Below are positions 7,821-16,364 of a DNA stretch of 64,000 nt, piece after piece (within the stretch, counting starts at the first letter, position 1; the number at the start of each line of letters is the position of its first letter). The position numbers and the translations under genes were made by a program. Below the pieces are notes generated by a model. It saw only the letters and a program-made list of their open reading frames with translations, had not been told where the DNA came from and did no database searches. This DNA comes from DASQDN01 sp963833675 (lineage in GTDB: Bacteria > Acidobacteriota > Terriglobia > Bryobacterales > Bryobacteraceae), in contig CAWHYW010000006.1 of NCBI GenBank assembly GCA_963833675.1, positions 29,116-93,115 on the forward strand, read 5' to 3'.

Positions 7821-10193
7821 TTAAGGCTTTGCGGCGATCGTCTTTGGCTTAACTTTCAGCCGAATGGCTTGGGGCGCCGCGAAACTGGTATCCAGCGGCG
7901 ACCGGGTCTCAACCTTCGCCGCGACGTAGATGTCCTGGTCGACGGGAGCTACGTTGTCCAGAGCTTCGATCGTGAAGGTCCTCTTGGTCTCGTCTTCGTT
8001 AATGAGTACGCCGTTCAGTCCAACATCCAATACGCGGACGCGCGGTGGAAGATTGCGGACCTCGACCGGAACACGACCGCCGAATCCGTTCTGTCGAGCG
8101 ATGGTGACCGCGACCTCGGCCTTGCCGCCGGGTTCGAGGATCACTTCTCTGGTCTCGGCAGTCATGACCACATCCGGCTTCGGCATCAATGCGACAAACT
8201 TCAGTTTGTCCTCCGGATTGGCATAGCGGATCAGTTTGTCCGCGTGTCCGGCCACCGTCAGCGGCACGGCAGGCGTCATCTTCGCATTGTCATCGGCCGA
8301 GAGAAGGACGGTTGTCGAGATCTGGCCCGGTTGAACGACGGCCTTTCCGGCATGCATGCCGGCAGGCAGCCCTTCGAGCATGATTTCGATCGGTCCGTTG
8401 AAGCCATCCAAACGTAGGGCAGTGACGGTGAGCGGTACCGTTCCTCCCGCAGGAACGTTGGGATTTCGGGGGCTTACGGACAGGCGAAAATCGGGGCGAG
8501 GTTCGCGAATGTTCAAACGATACGCATAGTCCTCACCGCTCGCGCCTATTACATCGCGCAGACGCACGATGTAATCGCCATCGGCGGGGGCTGTGAAATC
8601 GAGCTTCGAGTCTTTTCCGAATCCCGGTCCGCCATCGTCGTTATGAGCATGGACTCGAACGAGAGGCAGTCCATTGGGAGTGAACTGCGCGCCCGGAGGA
8701 TGTACCTGGACCTTATAGATTGGCCGCTCAATGTGATGAGCTTCCCCTGAGGTTCCGAAGTAATCGATACGCTGCCCGCCGAAATTCTCCATGATCGTGT
8801 CGTCGTCGGGACCACGCGGCATCTCGAGGATGCGGAAGATTTCGTTGCCGCACATCAGGTAATCGCCAACCCCAAGTCCAGTGAGGGAAGAGAGTCGAAT
8901 GTTACGAGACATCGAATCGTGATCGCGCAAGGCGACCGACGTCTCGGCGATCGCGCGAATCGTGGCGACTTCAATCGGCTTGCCTTCAGCGGTGAGGACC
9001 TCAATATCGGAATCGAATTCAGAACCGAAGCGGCGGGCTTGCACTTCAATGACGAGCTTCTGTCCTTTGGTCGCGTGGAACTTGAAACGTTGGTCGACTC
9101 CGGGTTTTTCGATCTTGCCGTTGATCGTTACCGGAACGTTCACAGGCTGCGGCGTCTTTAGTGAGCTCGCTGTAGCGAGCACTTCCGGGTCTTGTCCAAC
9201 AGCCAGCGTCAATTCGTTGAATGCGCCTTTAGGCCGGATGTGCAACTTGCCCGGCTCAGTAGCCGAGGCTTCGCCCCTTACGGCAAGCTTCGCCGGCGCA
9301 TCGAACCCGCGGAGGCTTAGGTCCGCCTGCGATCCGGCTCGCACTCCGAGCGGAAATGCGCTTGTAATGTAGGGGAACTTGCCAACTTTAAGACGATAGG
9401 TGTGGCTCGCGCGTCCACTCTCCTGATAATCGGCAACACGAAGATAATAAGAGCCGGCTTTGTCAAATTTATGATCGAACCGATTTACCGTGGGACCGCC
9501 GTCCGCGCCGAACTCCTTCACCACCGATTGATCCTCGCGCAAGATCGCGATCACGGGCTGGAGAGTGGAACCCGTCTCCATCGCGCCGTTTTCGAATACG
9601 AGCTCTTCGCCCGCCCGCACGTTGATCTTGAAATAGTCCACATCCCCCGGCCTGGCGATGTCGCCTGACAAAATCGCGGGCAGGAATGTCTCGACAGCGG
9701 TGTCGATCGTGTTGTTCGGTTCCTTATCGGGGCTTTCTCCCCAGAAGGGCTCGATCAGAAGCTGGCCTTCGGGAGTTGTGCCGAGCGGCGTTTGGAGCCG
9801 AAAGCCGACCGGGCCGATCTTGGCTTCGGGGTCAATGTCCAGCTCGACAGTTACCTGGTTGCGCGGCGGCAGCGGTCCGAGATCAACGGTCGAAGGAGTG
9901 CCATTTGAGCCGAGCCGTATATCGGGCAGGTCGGGCAATTCTTTCACGCGAAGAATGCGGCCCTTGATACCGGGTTCATCAAAAAGGATGGCATCGGCAT
10001 TCGCGAGGTTGAGTCCTTCTACCGTCAGCTCGACTGTAGTTCCGCGAGCGATCCCCTTTGGGGCGACGACGTTTACAGTGGGGGGCGTAGTGCGATTGCC
10101 GGTCGGATGCTCATCGGCTGCAAAGCAGAGCGTCACTTCGGCCATCAGGGCGCAGGCCGCGGACAATGTCGCGAGCAGGAAGGATCGTCGCAT
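7821..10193 (-). CDS. secreted PPC-domain (pre-peptidase C-terminal) protein
   Basis: 790 aa with a signal peptide (MRRSFLLATLSAACALM...CFA). It is built from beta-rich modules: an N-terminal Ig-like segment (VVAPKGIARGTTVELTVEGLNL), a PPC-type domain around residues 160-270 (EPNNTIDTAVE, DVDYFKINVRAGEELVFE, SYYLRVADYQESG), a second such domain (VDQRFKFHATKGQKLVIEV; DYIVRLRDVIG), then C-terminal Ig-like repeats. Such proteins accompany DUF1549/DUF1501 genes in Acidobacteria and Planctomycetes; the job is unknown, probably extracytoplasmic binding. It follows the WD40 gene by 4 bp in the same operon. Confidence 0.8.
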   Translation of the reverse strand: MRRSFLLATLSAACALMAEVTLCFAADEHPTGNRTTPPTVNVVAPKGIARGTTVELTVEGLNLANADAILFDEPGIKGRILRVKELPDLPDIRLGSNGTPSTVDLGPLPPRNQVTVELDIDPEAKIGPVGFRLQTPLGTTPEGQLLIEPFWGESPDKEPNNTIDTAVETFLPAILSGDIARPGDVDYFKINVRAGEELVFENGAMETGSTLQPVIAILREDQSVVKEFGADGGPTVNRFDHKFDKAGSYYLRVADYQESGRASHTYRLKVGKFPYITSAFPLGVRAGSQADLSLRGFDAPAKLAVRGEASATEPGKLHIRPKGAFNELTLAVGQDPEVLATASSLKTPQPVNVPVTINGKIEKPGVDQRFKFHATKGQKLVIEVQARRFGSEFDSDIEVLTAEGKPIEVATIRAIAETSVALRDHDSMSRNIRLSSLTGLGVGDYLMCGNEIFRILEMPRGPDDDTIMENFGGQRIDYFGTSGEAHHIERPIYKVQVHPPGAQFTPNGLPLVRVHAHNDDGGPGFGKDSKLDFTAPADGDYIVRLRDVIGASGEDYAYRLNIREPRPDFRLSVSPRNPNVPAGGTVPLTVTALRLDGFNGPIEIMLEGLPAGMHAGKAVVQPGQISTTVLLSADDNAKMTPAVPLTVAGHADKLIRYANPEDKLKFVALMPKPDVVMTAETREVILEPGGKAEVAVTIARQNGFGGRVPVEVRNLPPRVRVLDVGLNGVLINEDETKRTFTIEALDNVAPVDQDIYVAAKVETRSPLDTSFAAPQAIRLKVKPKTIAAKP

Positions 10194-10197
10194 GAAT

Positions 10198-11154
10198 CTA
10201 CCTCGATGCGGTGCGAACTTCCGCGAGATCTCGGAAGCCGTTCAGGTCATAGATGCTGAGTGAGCCATCATAGCGGCCGGCGGCGAAAGTCTTGCCGTCT
10301 GGCGCGAACTCGAGGCCATTCGTCCAATCGGGTTGATGGGCGATTGTCTTGATTTCGGTCAACTCGGGCGCCTTGAAAACTTTGATCGTCTTATCGGCCG
10401 ACGCCGATACGATCTTAGATCCATCGGGCGACCAGGCAAGCTTCAGAATTGCGTCCTCGTGGGCGATCTGCGATTGCAAGAGCCGGCCGGATTTCGCCTC
10501 AAGGGCCCAGATCCGGATACTCTTATCCAGGCCCGCGGCCGCAACCATTTTGCCCGTTGGATCGATTGCGATCGCGTTGATTCCGTCGGTCGGTTCACCG
10601 AGAGTATAGAGCCGCTCCCCGGAAGCGACGTCCCAAACCTTAATCGTGCGATCAGCCGCGCCGGAAAGCAGACGCGCGCCGTCGGGAGTGAAAGCGAGCG
10701 CATACACTGCATCAATGTGATCTTTGAATGTTCGGATTTGTTTCCCGGTTTGCACGTCCCAAAGCTTTACAAGCTTGTCATAGCTACACGTAGCGACGCT
10801 CTTGCCGTCAGGGGCGAAGGCGACCGCATGAATGGTGTCATAGTGGCCCGCGATCGTTGTCTTTAACGTGTGTGAAGCGACATCCCAGATTTTGACTTCA
10901 CCGTTTTTCGCGGCGACTCCTCCGGCAGCAGCAAGCAGCGTACCGTCCTTGCTGAAAGCGACGGATCGGACAGTCTCCGCGTGATCAGGTAGCGTCGCCA
11001 CAGGTTTGCGTGTGACTGTATCGATCAGCGTAACTTCTTTATACCGGCCGACAGCCATAATTTTGCCGTCGGGCGAGTAGGCCAGTGAAAAGATCTGCGG
11101 CTTCGCGGCGGCCAAAATCAGCGCAGGAGCGAGGAATGCAATGGCTGTGCGCAT
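10198..11154 (-). CDS. secreted WD40-repeat beta-propeller protein
   Basis: 318 aa with an N-terminal hydrophobic signal-like segment (MRTAIAFLAPALILAAA). At least six WD40 repeats are visible, each ending near KIWDV, KLWDV, KVWDV or RIWAL with GH/DH dipeptides before them (DHAETVRSVAFS, GHYDTIHAVAFA, DHIDAVYALAFT). It is probably a periplasmic scaffold. It starts 1 bp after the stop of the DUF1549 gene and continues the operon into the PPC protein; this gene combination recurs in Planctomycetes and Acidobacteria, where its substrate is not established. Confidence 0.85.
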   Translation of the reverse strand: MRTAIAFLAPALILAAAKPQIFSLAYSPDGKIMAVGRYKEVTLIDTVTRKPVATLPDHAETVRSVAFSKDGTLLAAAGGVAAKNGEVKIWDVASHTLKTTIAGHYDTIHAVAFAPDGKSVATCSYDKLVKLWDVQTGKQIRTFKDHIDAVYALAFTPDGARLLSGAADRTIKVWDVASGERLYTLGEPTDGINAIAIDPTGKMVAAAGLDKSIRIWALEAKSGRLLQSQIAHEDAILKLAWSPDGSKIVSASADKTIKVFKAPELTEIKTIAHQPDWTNGLEFAPDGKTFAAGRYDGSLSIYDLNGFRDLAEVRTASR

Positions 11155-11155
11155 A

Positions 11156-13348
11156 TCAGTGGTTGAACATGAATTCCTTGCTTGTCAGCATGGCCCAGAC
11201 CATGTCTTCAAGCGCTTGTCTTCGGGTATCTTTCTGTTGCTCCGCCGTACCCTTGGCGGCATGAGCATCGGCAAGAGCTTTTGTAAGCTCCTGCTTCTCC
11301 GACTCGCTTGGATATCGGCCGAATGCCGAGAGCGTCATATGCTCGACGATGCGGCTGTCCGACAATCCCAATCGAAGCAGCAAGGAGACGTAGCCTTCGG
11401 GGTTGCTGAGCTTCTTATTTAACGTGTCGCCGTTGATAATGTGCAGGGCCTGACCGATGCTGGGATCACTCGATCGTTCAGACGCGTCGCAGATGTTGCG
11501 CGCGGGCCGGCCGAAGACTGTGAGGTATTGTGAGGCGACCTGCGTATCAGGCAGTTGCAGCGCGCGGGTGCCTGACGGGAAGCCTGCAAAAGAGGAGGGC
11601 ACACCGAGCACCTGCGATGTTGTGTCGAGTAGCACTTCAGCGGGCAATCGGCGGATGACGTACTTCGAGTAGAAGCGATTGTCATCCTTGTTCGTGCCAT
11701 TCGCTTCCGCCGAGCGCTGATAGGTAGCCGAATTCATGATCGTCCGAATCAGCCTCTTAATGTCGTAGCCATTCTCGACAAAATCTTTTGTGAGGGCCGC
11801 GAACAGTTCTTCATTGGAAGCGGGGTTCGTCGCGCGGACATCGTCAATCGGATCGGCGAGACCTTTGCCCATTACCGTGCCCCATACGCGGTTCACGATG
11901 TTTCGCGCGAACATCTGATTTTTGGGGCTCGTCAGCCAGTTGGCAAAGTGGACGCGACGATCCGCTTCCGAATCGAGCGGCATCGCTTGCCCGTCAAGCG
12001 GAGTGGGCTGCAGCGGCCGAAGGAGCCGGGGATGATTGATGTCGCCAGAAGTCTTGGCATAGATGATCGACTCCGACGCATCATCGCCGTTCTTCACACC
12101 AACGCGAGAAAACAGGTTCGCCATCTGGTAGTACTGCTTCTGCGTCCACTTTTCAAGCGGATGATTGTGGCATCGCGCGCAGGTGAGGCGCTGTCCGAGA
12201 AATGCCTGCGTCACGTTTTCCGTTAGCTCGATTGGATCTTTGTGGAGGACGTAATAATTGAGAGCGCCATTCTGCCGCGTACTGCCGGCGCCGGTGAAGA
12301 TGTCTCGCGCAAACTGATTCCACGGCTTGTTCTCACGAACGCTGTCGTGAATCCAGTTATAGAAGGCTCGCGTGGCGGTGGGGCGCAATTTGCGGCTGGA
12401 AACCAGGAACAAATCCGACCACTTGTAAGCCCAGTAGTCGACGTACTCATCGCGTTCGAGTAGCTTGTCGATAAGCTGCGCACGCTTGTTGGGGGATTTA
12501 TCGGCGAGGAATTGCTCGACTTCTTCCGCCGTGGGCAAGATGCCTGACGCATCCAGGAAGGCTCGCCGAAGGAATGTTGCATCCGAAATCTCACCGGAGG
12601 GCTGGATATTGAGGCTCTTCCACTTTGCCAGCGCGAGATCGTCGATGTAGTTCTTCCGGGGGAACTTTGTGTAAGCTTCCGCCGGCACACTATTCGGATA
12701 CGGCGAGGTCATCGTCGCATACAGCACGCGGCTTGAATACCAGAGCGTAATAGCCGCCTCGCCCGAGCCGTTGATCTTCACCTTGCCGCTGTCATCGACG
12801 CTGGCGACCCCTTCGTTGTTGGAATTGTATTTGACCCAGCGGGTGACGTCGGCAGCGCTGTTATCTGAGTAACGCGCCATGACTTTGAGTTGGGTATCGG
12901 CTCCGACGGCGAGTGTCGCCTTCGGCGGCTCGACCTGCAAGGAAACAACTTCTTTGTCTTTCGCTGTGGGAGGAGGAGTACCGGCCGCGATCCATTCGGA
13001 GATGATTCGGTACTCGAGCGAATTCGGCTTGAAGCGAAGTCCGCCACCGTGCGCGATTTGCATGGTCGGCTTGCGCAGGATCAAACTATTTCCCGGTTCC
13101 GCAAGATTGATGCGGCGTCCGATCGACTGACGAGTCAACGTATCGTAATCGACTTCCGGATCGTAGCCTCGAAGCGTGAGTTTAAATCCACCCTTGCCTG
13201 CAAGGGCTCCGTGACACGCGCCCTGATTACAGCCCATCTTTGTGAGCACCGGGATGACATCATTGCGGAAGTTCCAACCGCCGGGAGGTGTGTCCTGCGC
13301 AAAAACGGCTAAGGAAGCGAGAAGCAGAAGTGGTACGGAACGGATCAT
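11156..13348 (-). CDS. DUF1549/DUF1553 domain protein with cytochrome-like N-terminus
   Basis: 730 aa, signal peptide MIRSVPLLLLASLAVFAQ. The N-terminus carries the heme-type motif CNQGACHG (CX4CH instead of CX2CH), usual in this subfamily, then a bacterial Ig-like segment (ATLAVGADTQLKVMARYSDNSAADVTRW), DUF1549 (IDDLALAKWKSL, FLRRAFLDASGILPT, RCHNHPLEKWTQKQYY) and DUF1553 (ARNIVNRVWGTVMGKGL, RLPAEVLLDTTSQVLG). These planctomycete-type proteins are probably extracytoplasmic; no reaction is established. Start ATG overlaps the stop of the DUF1501 gene by 4 bp, implying translational coupling. Confidence 0.88.
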   Translation of the reverse strand: MIRSVPLLLLASLAVFAQDTPPGGWNFRNDVIPVLTKMGCNQGACHGALAGKGGFKLTLRGYDPEVDYDTLTRQSIGRRINLAEPGNSLILRKPTMQIAHGGGLRFKPNSLEYRIISEWIAAGTPPPTAKDKEVVSLQVEPPKATLAVGADTQLKVMARYSDNSAADVTRWVKYNSNNEGVASVDDSGKVKINGSGEAAITLWYSSRVLYATMTSPYPNSVPAEAYTKFPRKNYIDDLALAKWKSLNIQPSGEISDATFLRRAFLDASGILPTAEEVEQFLADKSPNKRAQLIDKLLERDEYVDYWAYKWSDLFLVSSRKLRPTATRAFYNWIHDSVRENKPWNQFARDIFTGAGSTRQNGALNYYVLHKDPIELTENVTQAFLGQRLTCARCHNHPLEKWTQKQYYQMANLFSRVGVKNGDDASESIIYAKTSGDINHPRLLRPLQPTPLDGQAMPLDSEADRRVHFANWLTSPKNQMFARNIVNRVWGTVMGKGLADPIDDVRATNPASNEELFAALTKDFVENGYDIKRLIRTIMNSATYQRSAEANGTNKDDNRFYSKYVIRRLPAEVLLDTTSQVLGVPSSFAGFPSGTRALQLPDTQVASQYLTVFGRPARNICDASERSSDPSIGQALHIINGDTLNKKLSNPEGYVSLLLRLGLSDSRIVEHMTLSAFGRYPSESEKQELTKALADAHAAKGTAEQQKDTRRQALEDMVWAMLTSKEFMFNH

Positions 13349-14721
13349 GAGAACAACTCTTCAATCGGATCGAAGCCGCGGTCGACGAGCGGGATCGGAC
13401 GGCCCTGCGCGCCGGGCAATTCGGCGTGCGGATCGATACCGAGTCCTTTGTAGATGGTTGCCGCGACTTCGGCCGGGGTTGTCGGACGGTCCTTCGGCGC
13501 GGCGCCGATTTCGTCGGAGGCGCCGACGATCTTGCCGCCCTTGAGCGGGCCGCCGCCCATCAATATGCTCCAGCATTGCGGCCAGTGGTCGCGGCCACCG
13601 GCGGGGTTAACTTTGGGGGTCCGGCCAAATTCGCCGAAAGCCACCACCATCGTGTTATTCAACAGGCCACGCTGGCCCAAGTCTTCGAGTAAGGAACTGT
13701 AGGCCATGTCGAACATCGGGCCAACGAGGTCGCGGTAGCAGGAGATGGGGCTGAACGGCTTAGATCCATGAATATCCCACGTGATCTCGTCAAAGACTGT
13801 TTCGAACATGTTGATGGTGACAAATCGCACGCCGGCTTCGACCAGACGCCGCGCCAGAAGACAACTTTGGCCAAAGCGATTCATCCCATATTTCTCGCGC
13901 ACGTCGTTGCTTTCGCGATGGAGTTCGAATGCATCGCGAGCCTTCTGAGAAGACATCAGTGTGTAGGCCTGCTGGAACGTGGAGTCGAGCAGACGCGCAT
14001 CCTGCGACGTTTCGAACATGCTTACGCTTTTGTCGACCATGGCGCGCCAATTGCGGCGCCGGTCGACGCGCAACGCCGAGAGATAGTCGGGCGGCAGCAT
14101 GTCCGGGACGCGGAAGTTCGGGTCGGACGGATCGGCGTTGAGGACGAACGGATCGTAGCTCTTGCCGAGATAGCCTGCGTTCTGGCCATGCGGCATGTTG
14201 CCGCCGGTATTACCGATCGGGCGGGGCAGAAGAACGTGCGGCGGCACATCGCCGTTCGGTCCTTTTAACTTGCCGAGCACGCAGCCGATGTGCGGATGCT
14301 CGATTCCACCCTGGAAGATGCGGCCGGTCTGCATCATCTGATGGCCGGAGTCGTGTACGGCGGCAGCAGTATGATACATGCTGCGGAGAATGGAGTATTT
14401 GTCCGCGTGCTTCGCCATGCGCGGGAAATTCTCCGAGATCTCGATGCCGGAAACGTTGGTTTTGATCGGCTTGTATGGCCCGCGAATCTCGGCCGGCGCG
14501 TTTGGCTTCATATCCCATGTGTCGAGTTGAGATGGCCCGCCAACCAGCATCAGCATGATGCAATTCACGTCCTGTTTGCCGTCAACCGCGCCTTGGGCTT
14601 TGAGGCCGAAAAGCGAGTTCAGCGAGAGGCCGAGTGCTGAGAGAGAACCGGCGTGAAGAAAGTCGCGCCGCCGAAGTCCATCGCAAAATTCAACGGGACG
14701 GTCGGCGTCCAGGCGTAGCAT
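13345..14721 (-). CDS. DUF1501 family protein with Tat signal
   Basis: 458 aa. The start chosen is the ATG at 14721-14719, which has GGAGGG about 8 bp upstream; a TTG five codons earlier lies inside that Shine-Dalgarno. RRRDFLHAGSLSALGLSL is a twin-arginine export signal. The body follows DUF1501, a family with an alkaline-phosphatase/sulfatase-like fold: LMLVGGPSQLDTWDMKP, DSGHQMMQTGRIF, TWDIHG, VVAFGEFGRTPKVN, GRDHWPQ. First gene of a four-gene operon with the DUF1549 partner overlapping by 4 bp. The substrate is unknown. Confidence 0.9.
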   Translation of the reverse strand: MLRLDADRPVEFCDGLRRRDFLHAGSLSALGLSLNSLFGLKAQGAVDGKQDVNCIMLMLVGGPSQLDTWDMKPNAPAEIRGPYKPIKTNVSGIEISENFPRMAKHADKYSILRSMYHTAAAVHDSGHQMMQTGRIFQGGIEHPHIGCVLGKLKGPNGDVPPHVLLPRPIGNTGGNMPHGQNAGYLGKSYDPFVLNADPSDPNFRVPDMLPPDYLSALRVDRRRNWRAMVDKSVSMFETSQDARLLDSTFQQAYTLMSSQKARDAFELHRESNDVREKYGMNRFGQSCLLARRLVEAGVRFVTINMFETVFDEITWDIHGSKPFSPISCYRDLVGPMFDMAYSSLLEDLGQRGLLNNTMVVAFGEFGRTPKVNPAGGRDHWPQCWSILMGGGPLKGGKIVGASDEIGAAPKDRPTTPAEVAATIYKGLGIDPHAELPGAQGRPIPLVDRGFDPIEELFS

Positions 14722-14755
14722 ATCCTTGCCCTCCAAATGGGGGATTCGTGAAACT

Positions 14756-14785
14756 ATCGTACCGCTTATGAAACGGCGTGGGCAA
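14756..14785 (-). promoter_or_regulatory. candidate sigma-70 promoter of the DUF1501-PPC operon
   Basis: On the minus strand TTGCCC (14785-14780) and TACGAT (14761-14756) are separated by 18 bp, about 35 bp upstream of the DUF1501 start. The -35 match is good and the -10 is moderate. No experimental support. Confidence 0.3.
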
Positions 14786-14835
14786 CGCTGATTTTGCGAA
14801 ACGAAGCCAGATTGCCCGGCATGCGTACCGGCAGT

Positions 14836-15072
14836 TCATGGAGAGGCGCCTTCGTATGCATCGACGGCGGCGAGCACGGCGGCTCGCGCATCGGGGAACG
14901 GCATCAGGGTTCGCATGAGAAGGAGGATGAAGTCGCTCCATTCGATGGGTTTCGGAGGGTCCGCGGGCTTGGGTGTTTCGGCTTTGGGTTCGTTTTTGGG
15001 CTGTTGCTTGCCGATGTACACGTATCGCGGCGGCGCCGGATTCGGCCCGTAGTTGGTTGCGACTTCGATCAT
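14836..15072 (-). CDS. small hypothetical protein
   Basis: 78 aa, proline- and lysine-rich in the first half (YVYIGKQQPKNEPKAETPKPADPPKPIEWSDF), with a short amphipathic C-terminus (ILLLMRTLMPFPDARAAVLAAVDAYEG). It starts 9 bp after the true-frame stop of the broken 'SRANGA' gene on the same strand, a likely two-gene unit. I do not recognise a named family. The amino-acid make-up and position make it more believable than the overlapping plus-strand frame. Confidence 0.45.
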   Translation of the reverse strand: MIEVATNYGPNPAPPRYVYIGKQQPKNEPKAETPKPADPPKPIEWSDFILLLMRTLMPFPDARAAVLAAVDAYEGASP

Positions 15073-15081
15073 TTGTGCGGA

Positions 15082-15428
15082 TTATTCCTTGGAATTCTTG
15101 GGTTCGTTTGGAAATTTTCGGTTTTGGCGGGGGCGGAGGTGCTCGAGATTTTCGACGGAGCGTTCGTAGCTGCGGTGCATCCGGGTCTCGTAGCGGTCCA
15201 TAAGCCGCATTTCCAGGCCAAGGGTTCGGGCTCGAATTCGCGGTGGGAACGCTGCGAGGAGAGCGTGCCAGCCGTCAGTGGATTCGCCTTCGATGACGAT
15301 GAGTTTGGCGCCCGCGAGTCCGCGCTCATGCTGCTTTGCGCGGATATGGCTCGGCCGAGGATGGTGATGTGCCCTGGGGATCTGGCACCGTTGGCTCGGG
15401 ATGCTGCGATTGGCGCTTCGGTACGCAT
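15082..15428 (-). pseudogene. frame-disrupted 'SRANGA' repetitive-family protein
   Basis: Starts MRTEAPIAASRANGARSPG, the hallmark of a small family found in many near-identical copies in Solibacter-like genomes (function unknown). The first frame stays family-like to about GRAISAQ, then coherent sequence moves to another frame (KQHERGLAGAKLIVIEGES, then LGLEMRLMDRYETRMHRSYERSVE) ending at TAA 15084-15082. The shift lies near 15340. The product would be about 115 aa, shorter than full-length relatives, which suggests an internal deletion as well as a frameshift. Family assignment is from memory of the N-terminal motif. Confidence 0.5.
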
Positions 15429-15925
15429 GATTCCTCCTGGTTGGAAGTTACCATGCGCGGGGCGGGTTCCGGCGCCATTTTTAGTTAAAGTGTTGGTAAT
15501 TGGGGTAGATATTTTGGCGGTTGGGTGGTAAATGGGCTTCGCTGGCTCTATGAATCACGTTTGGGGGGCGTGAGTGGCATGCCGAGGGCGTGTAGCCATA
15601 AACATCTGACGTCTATTTGGTTGAAGGTACACTCTGTTATCTAGAGTCACTCCGACCACACAGCACTCTTGTACGGTCGGTCGGGCGCTTTTCATCAACT
15701 CCATGATTCTTTGTTCGTTTCGACGTGGCTGACTTGGCCCGTGGATCGAAATAGCTGCCCACGCAAAAACAAAGCAGAATTAATCCACCAACGCTGAGTA
15801 GTTTATGCTTGCGAGGAACTATCATGAATGCAATATCGTCAGGAGCTGTGAGATAAACCTCCGATTCGCTAGCGCTCGCGGCTCTGTTTCGATTTTGTGT
15901 TTCGCGCGCTCACGCGCGGCGAGAT
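15429..15925. other. gene-poor stretch
   Basis: Almost 500 bp with no convincing gene. A minus-strand frame at 15637-15825 could encode a 62-aa single-helix peptide (MIVPRKHKLLSVGGLILLCF...), but it has no Shine-Dalgarno and a low-complexity basic tail, so I do not call it. I see no tRNA, repeat or strong hairpin here. Confidence 0.5.
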
Positions 15926-16357
15926 CTATCGGGCTTCGTATTTTTGAAACTCAGCTACTCCGCCCTTCTCGTCGAAGGAAACGACAGAGTAGGCTTGTGC
16001 GCCGGATCCCTGCTCCATGCCCGGGGATCCGATCGGCATGCCAGGTACGGCGAGACCCTTGACCTTGGCGTGAGACTTCAAGAGTCGATGCACATCGGCG
16101 GCGGGGACGTGTCCTTCAATCGCGTAGCCGTTCACTACGGCCGTGTGGCAGGACTGCAGGCGATCCGGCACTCCGTACTTCTTGCGATATTCGGCTGTGC
16201 TCGGCACTTCCGTCACTTTAACGGAGAAGCCGCTTGCCTTCATGTGCTCGACCCATTTGCCACAGCAGCCGCATGTGCGAGTCTTGAATACCGACAACTC
16301 CGGCGCCGCCGCCCGAAGCGCGGCGCACAACACAAATACACTAAGAATCGTTTTCAT
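15926..16357 (-). CDS. DUF411 family predicted metal-binding protein
   Basis: 143 aa with signal peptide (MKTILSVFVLCAALRAAA). Matches the DUF411 family: KTRTCGCCGKWVEHMKASGF near the N-terminus, then GVPDRLQSCHTAVVNGYAIEGHVPAADV and VKGLAVPGMPIGSPGME. The CGCC cluster, a further Cys-His and a Met-rich GMPIGSPGM stretch suggest copper or another soft metal in the periplasm. It lies 7 bp downstream of a DUF1501 gene on the same strand and is probably the last gene of that operon, an unusual neighbour for this family. Confidence 0.85.
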   Translation of the reverse strand: MKTILSVFVLCAALRAAAPELSVFKTRTCGCCGKWVEHMKASGFSVKVTEVPSTAEYRKKYGVPDRLQSCHTAVVNGYAIEGHVPAADVHRLLKSHAKVKGLAVPGMPIGSPGMEQGSGAQAYSVVSFDEKGGVAEFQKYEAR

Positions 16358-16364
16358 ACGAGGG

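Noticed and set aside
14794..15531. A 245-codon plus-strand open frame
   Set aside because: It lies antisense to the SRANGA remnant and the 78-aa gene and has a low-complexity Phe/Gly/Arg composition with no homologous motif.
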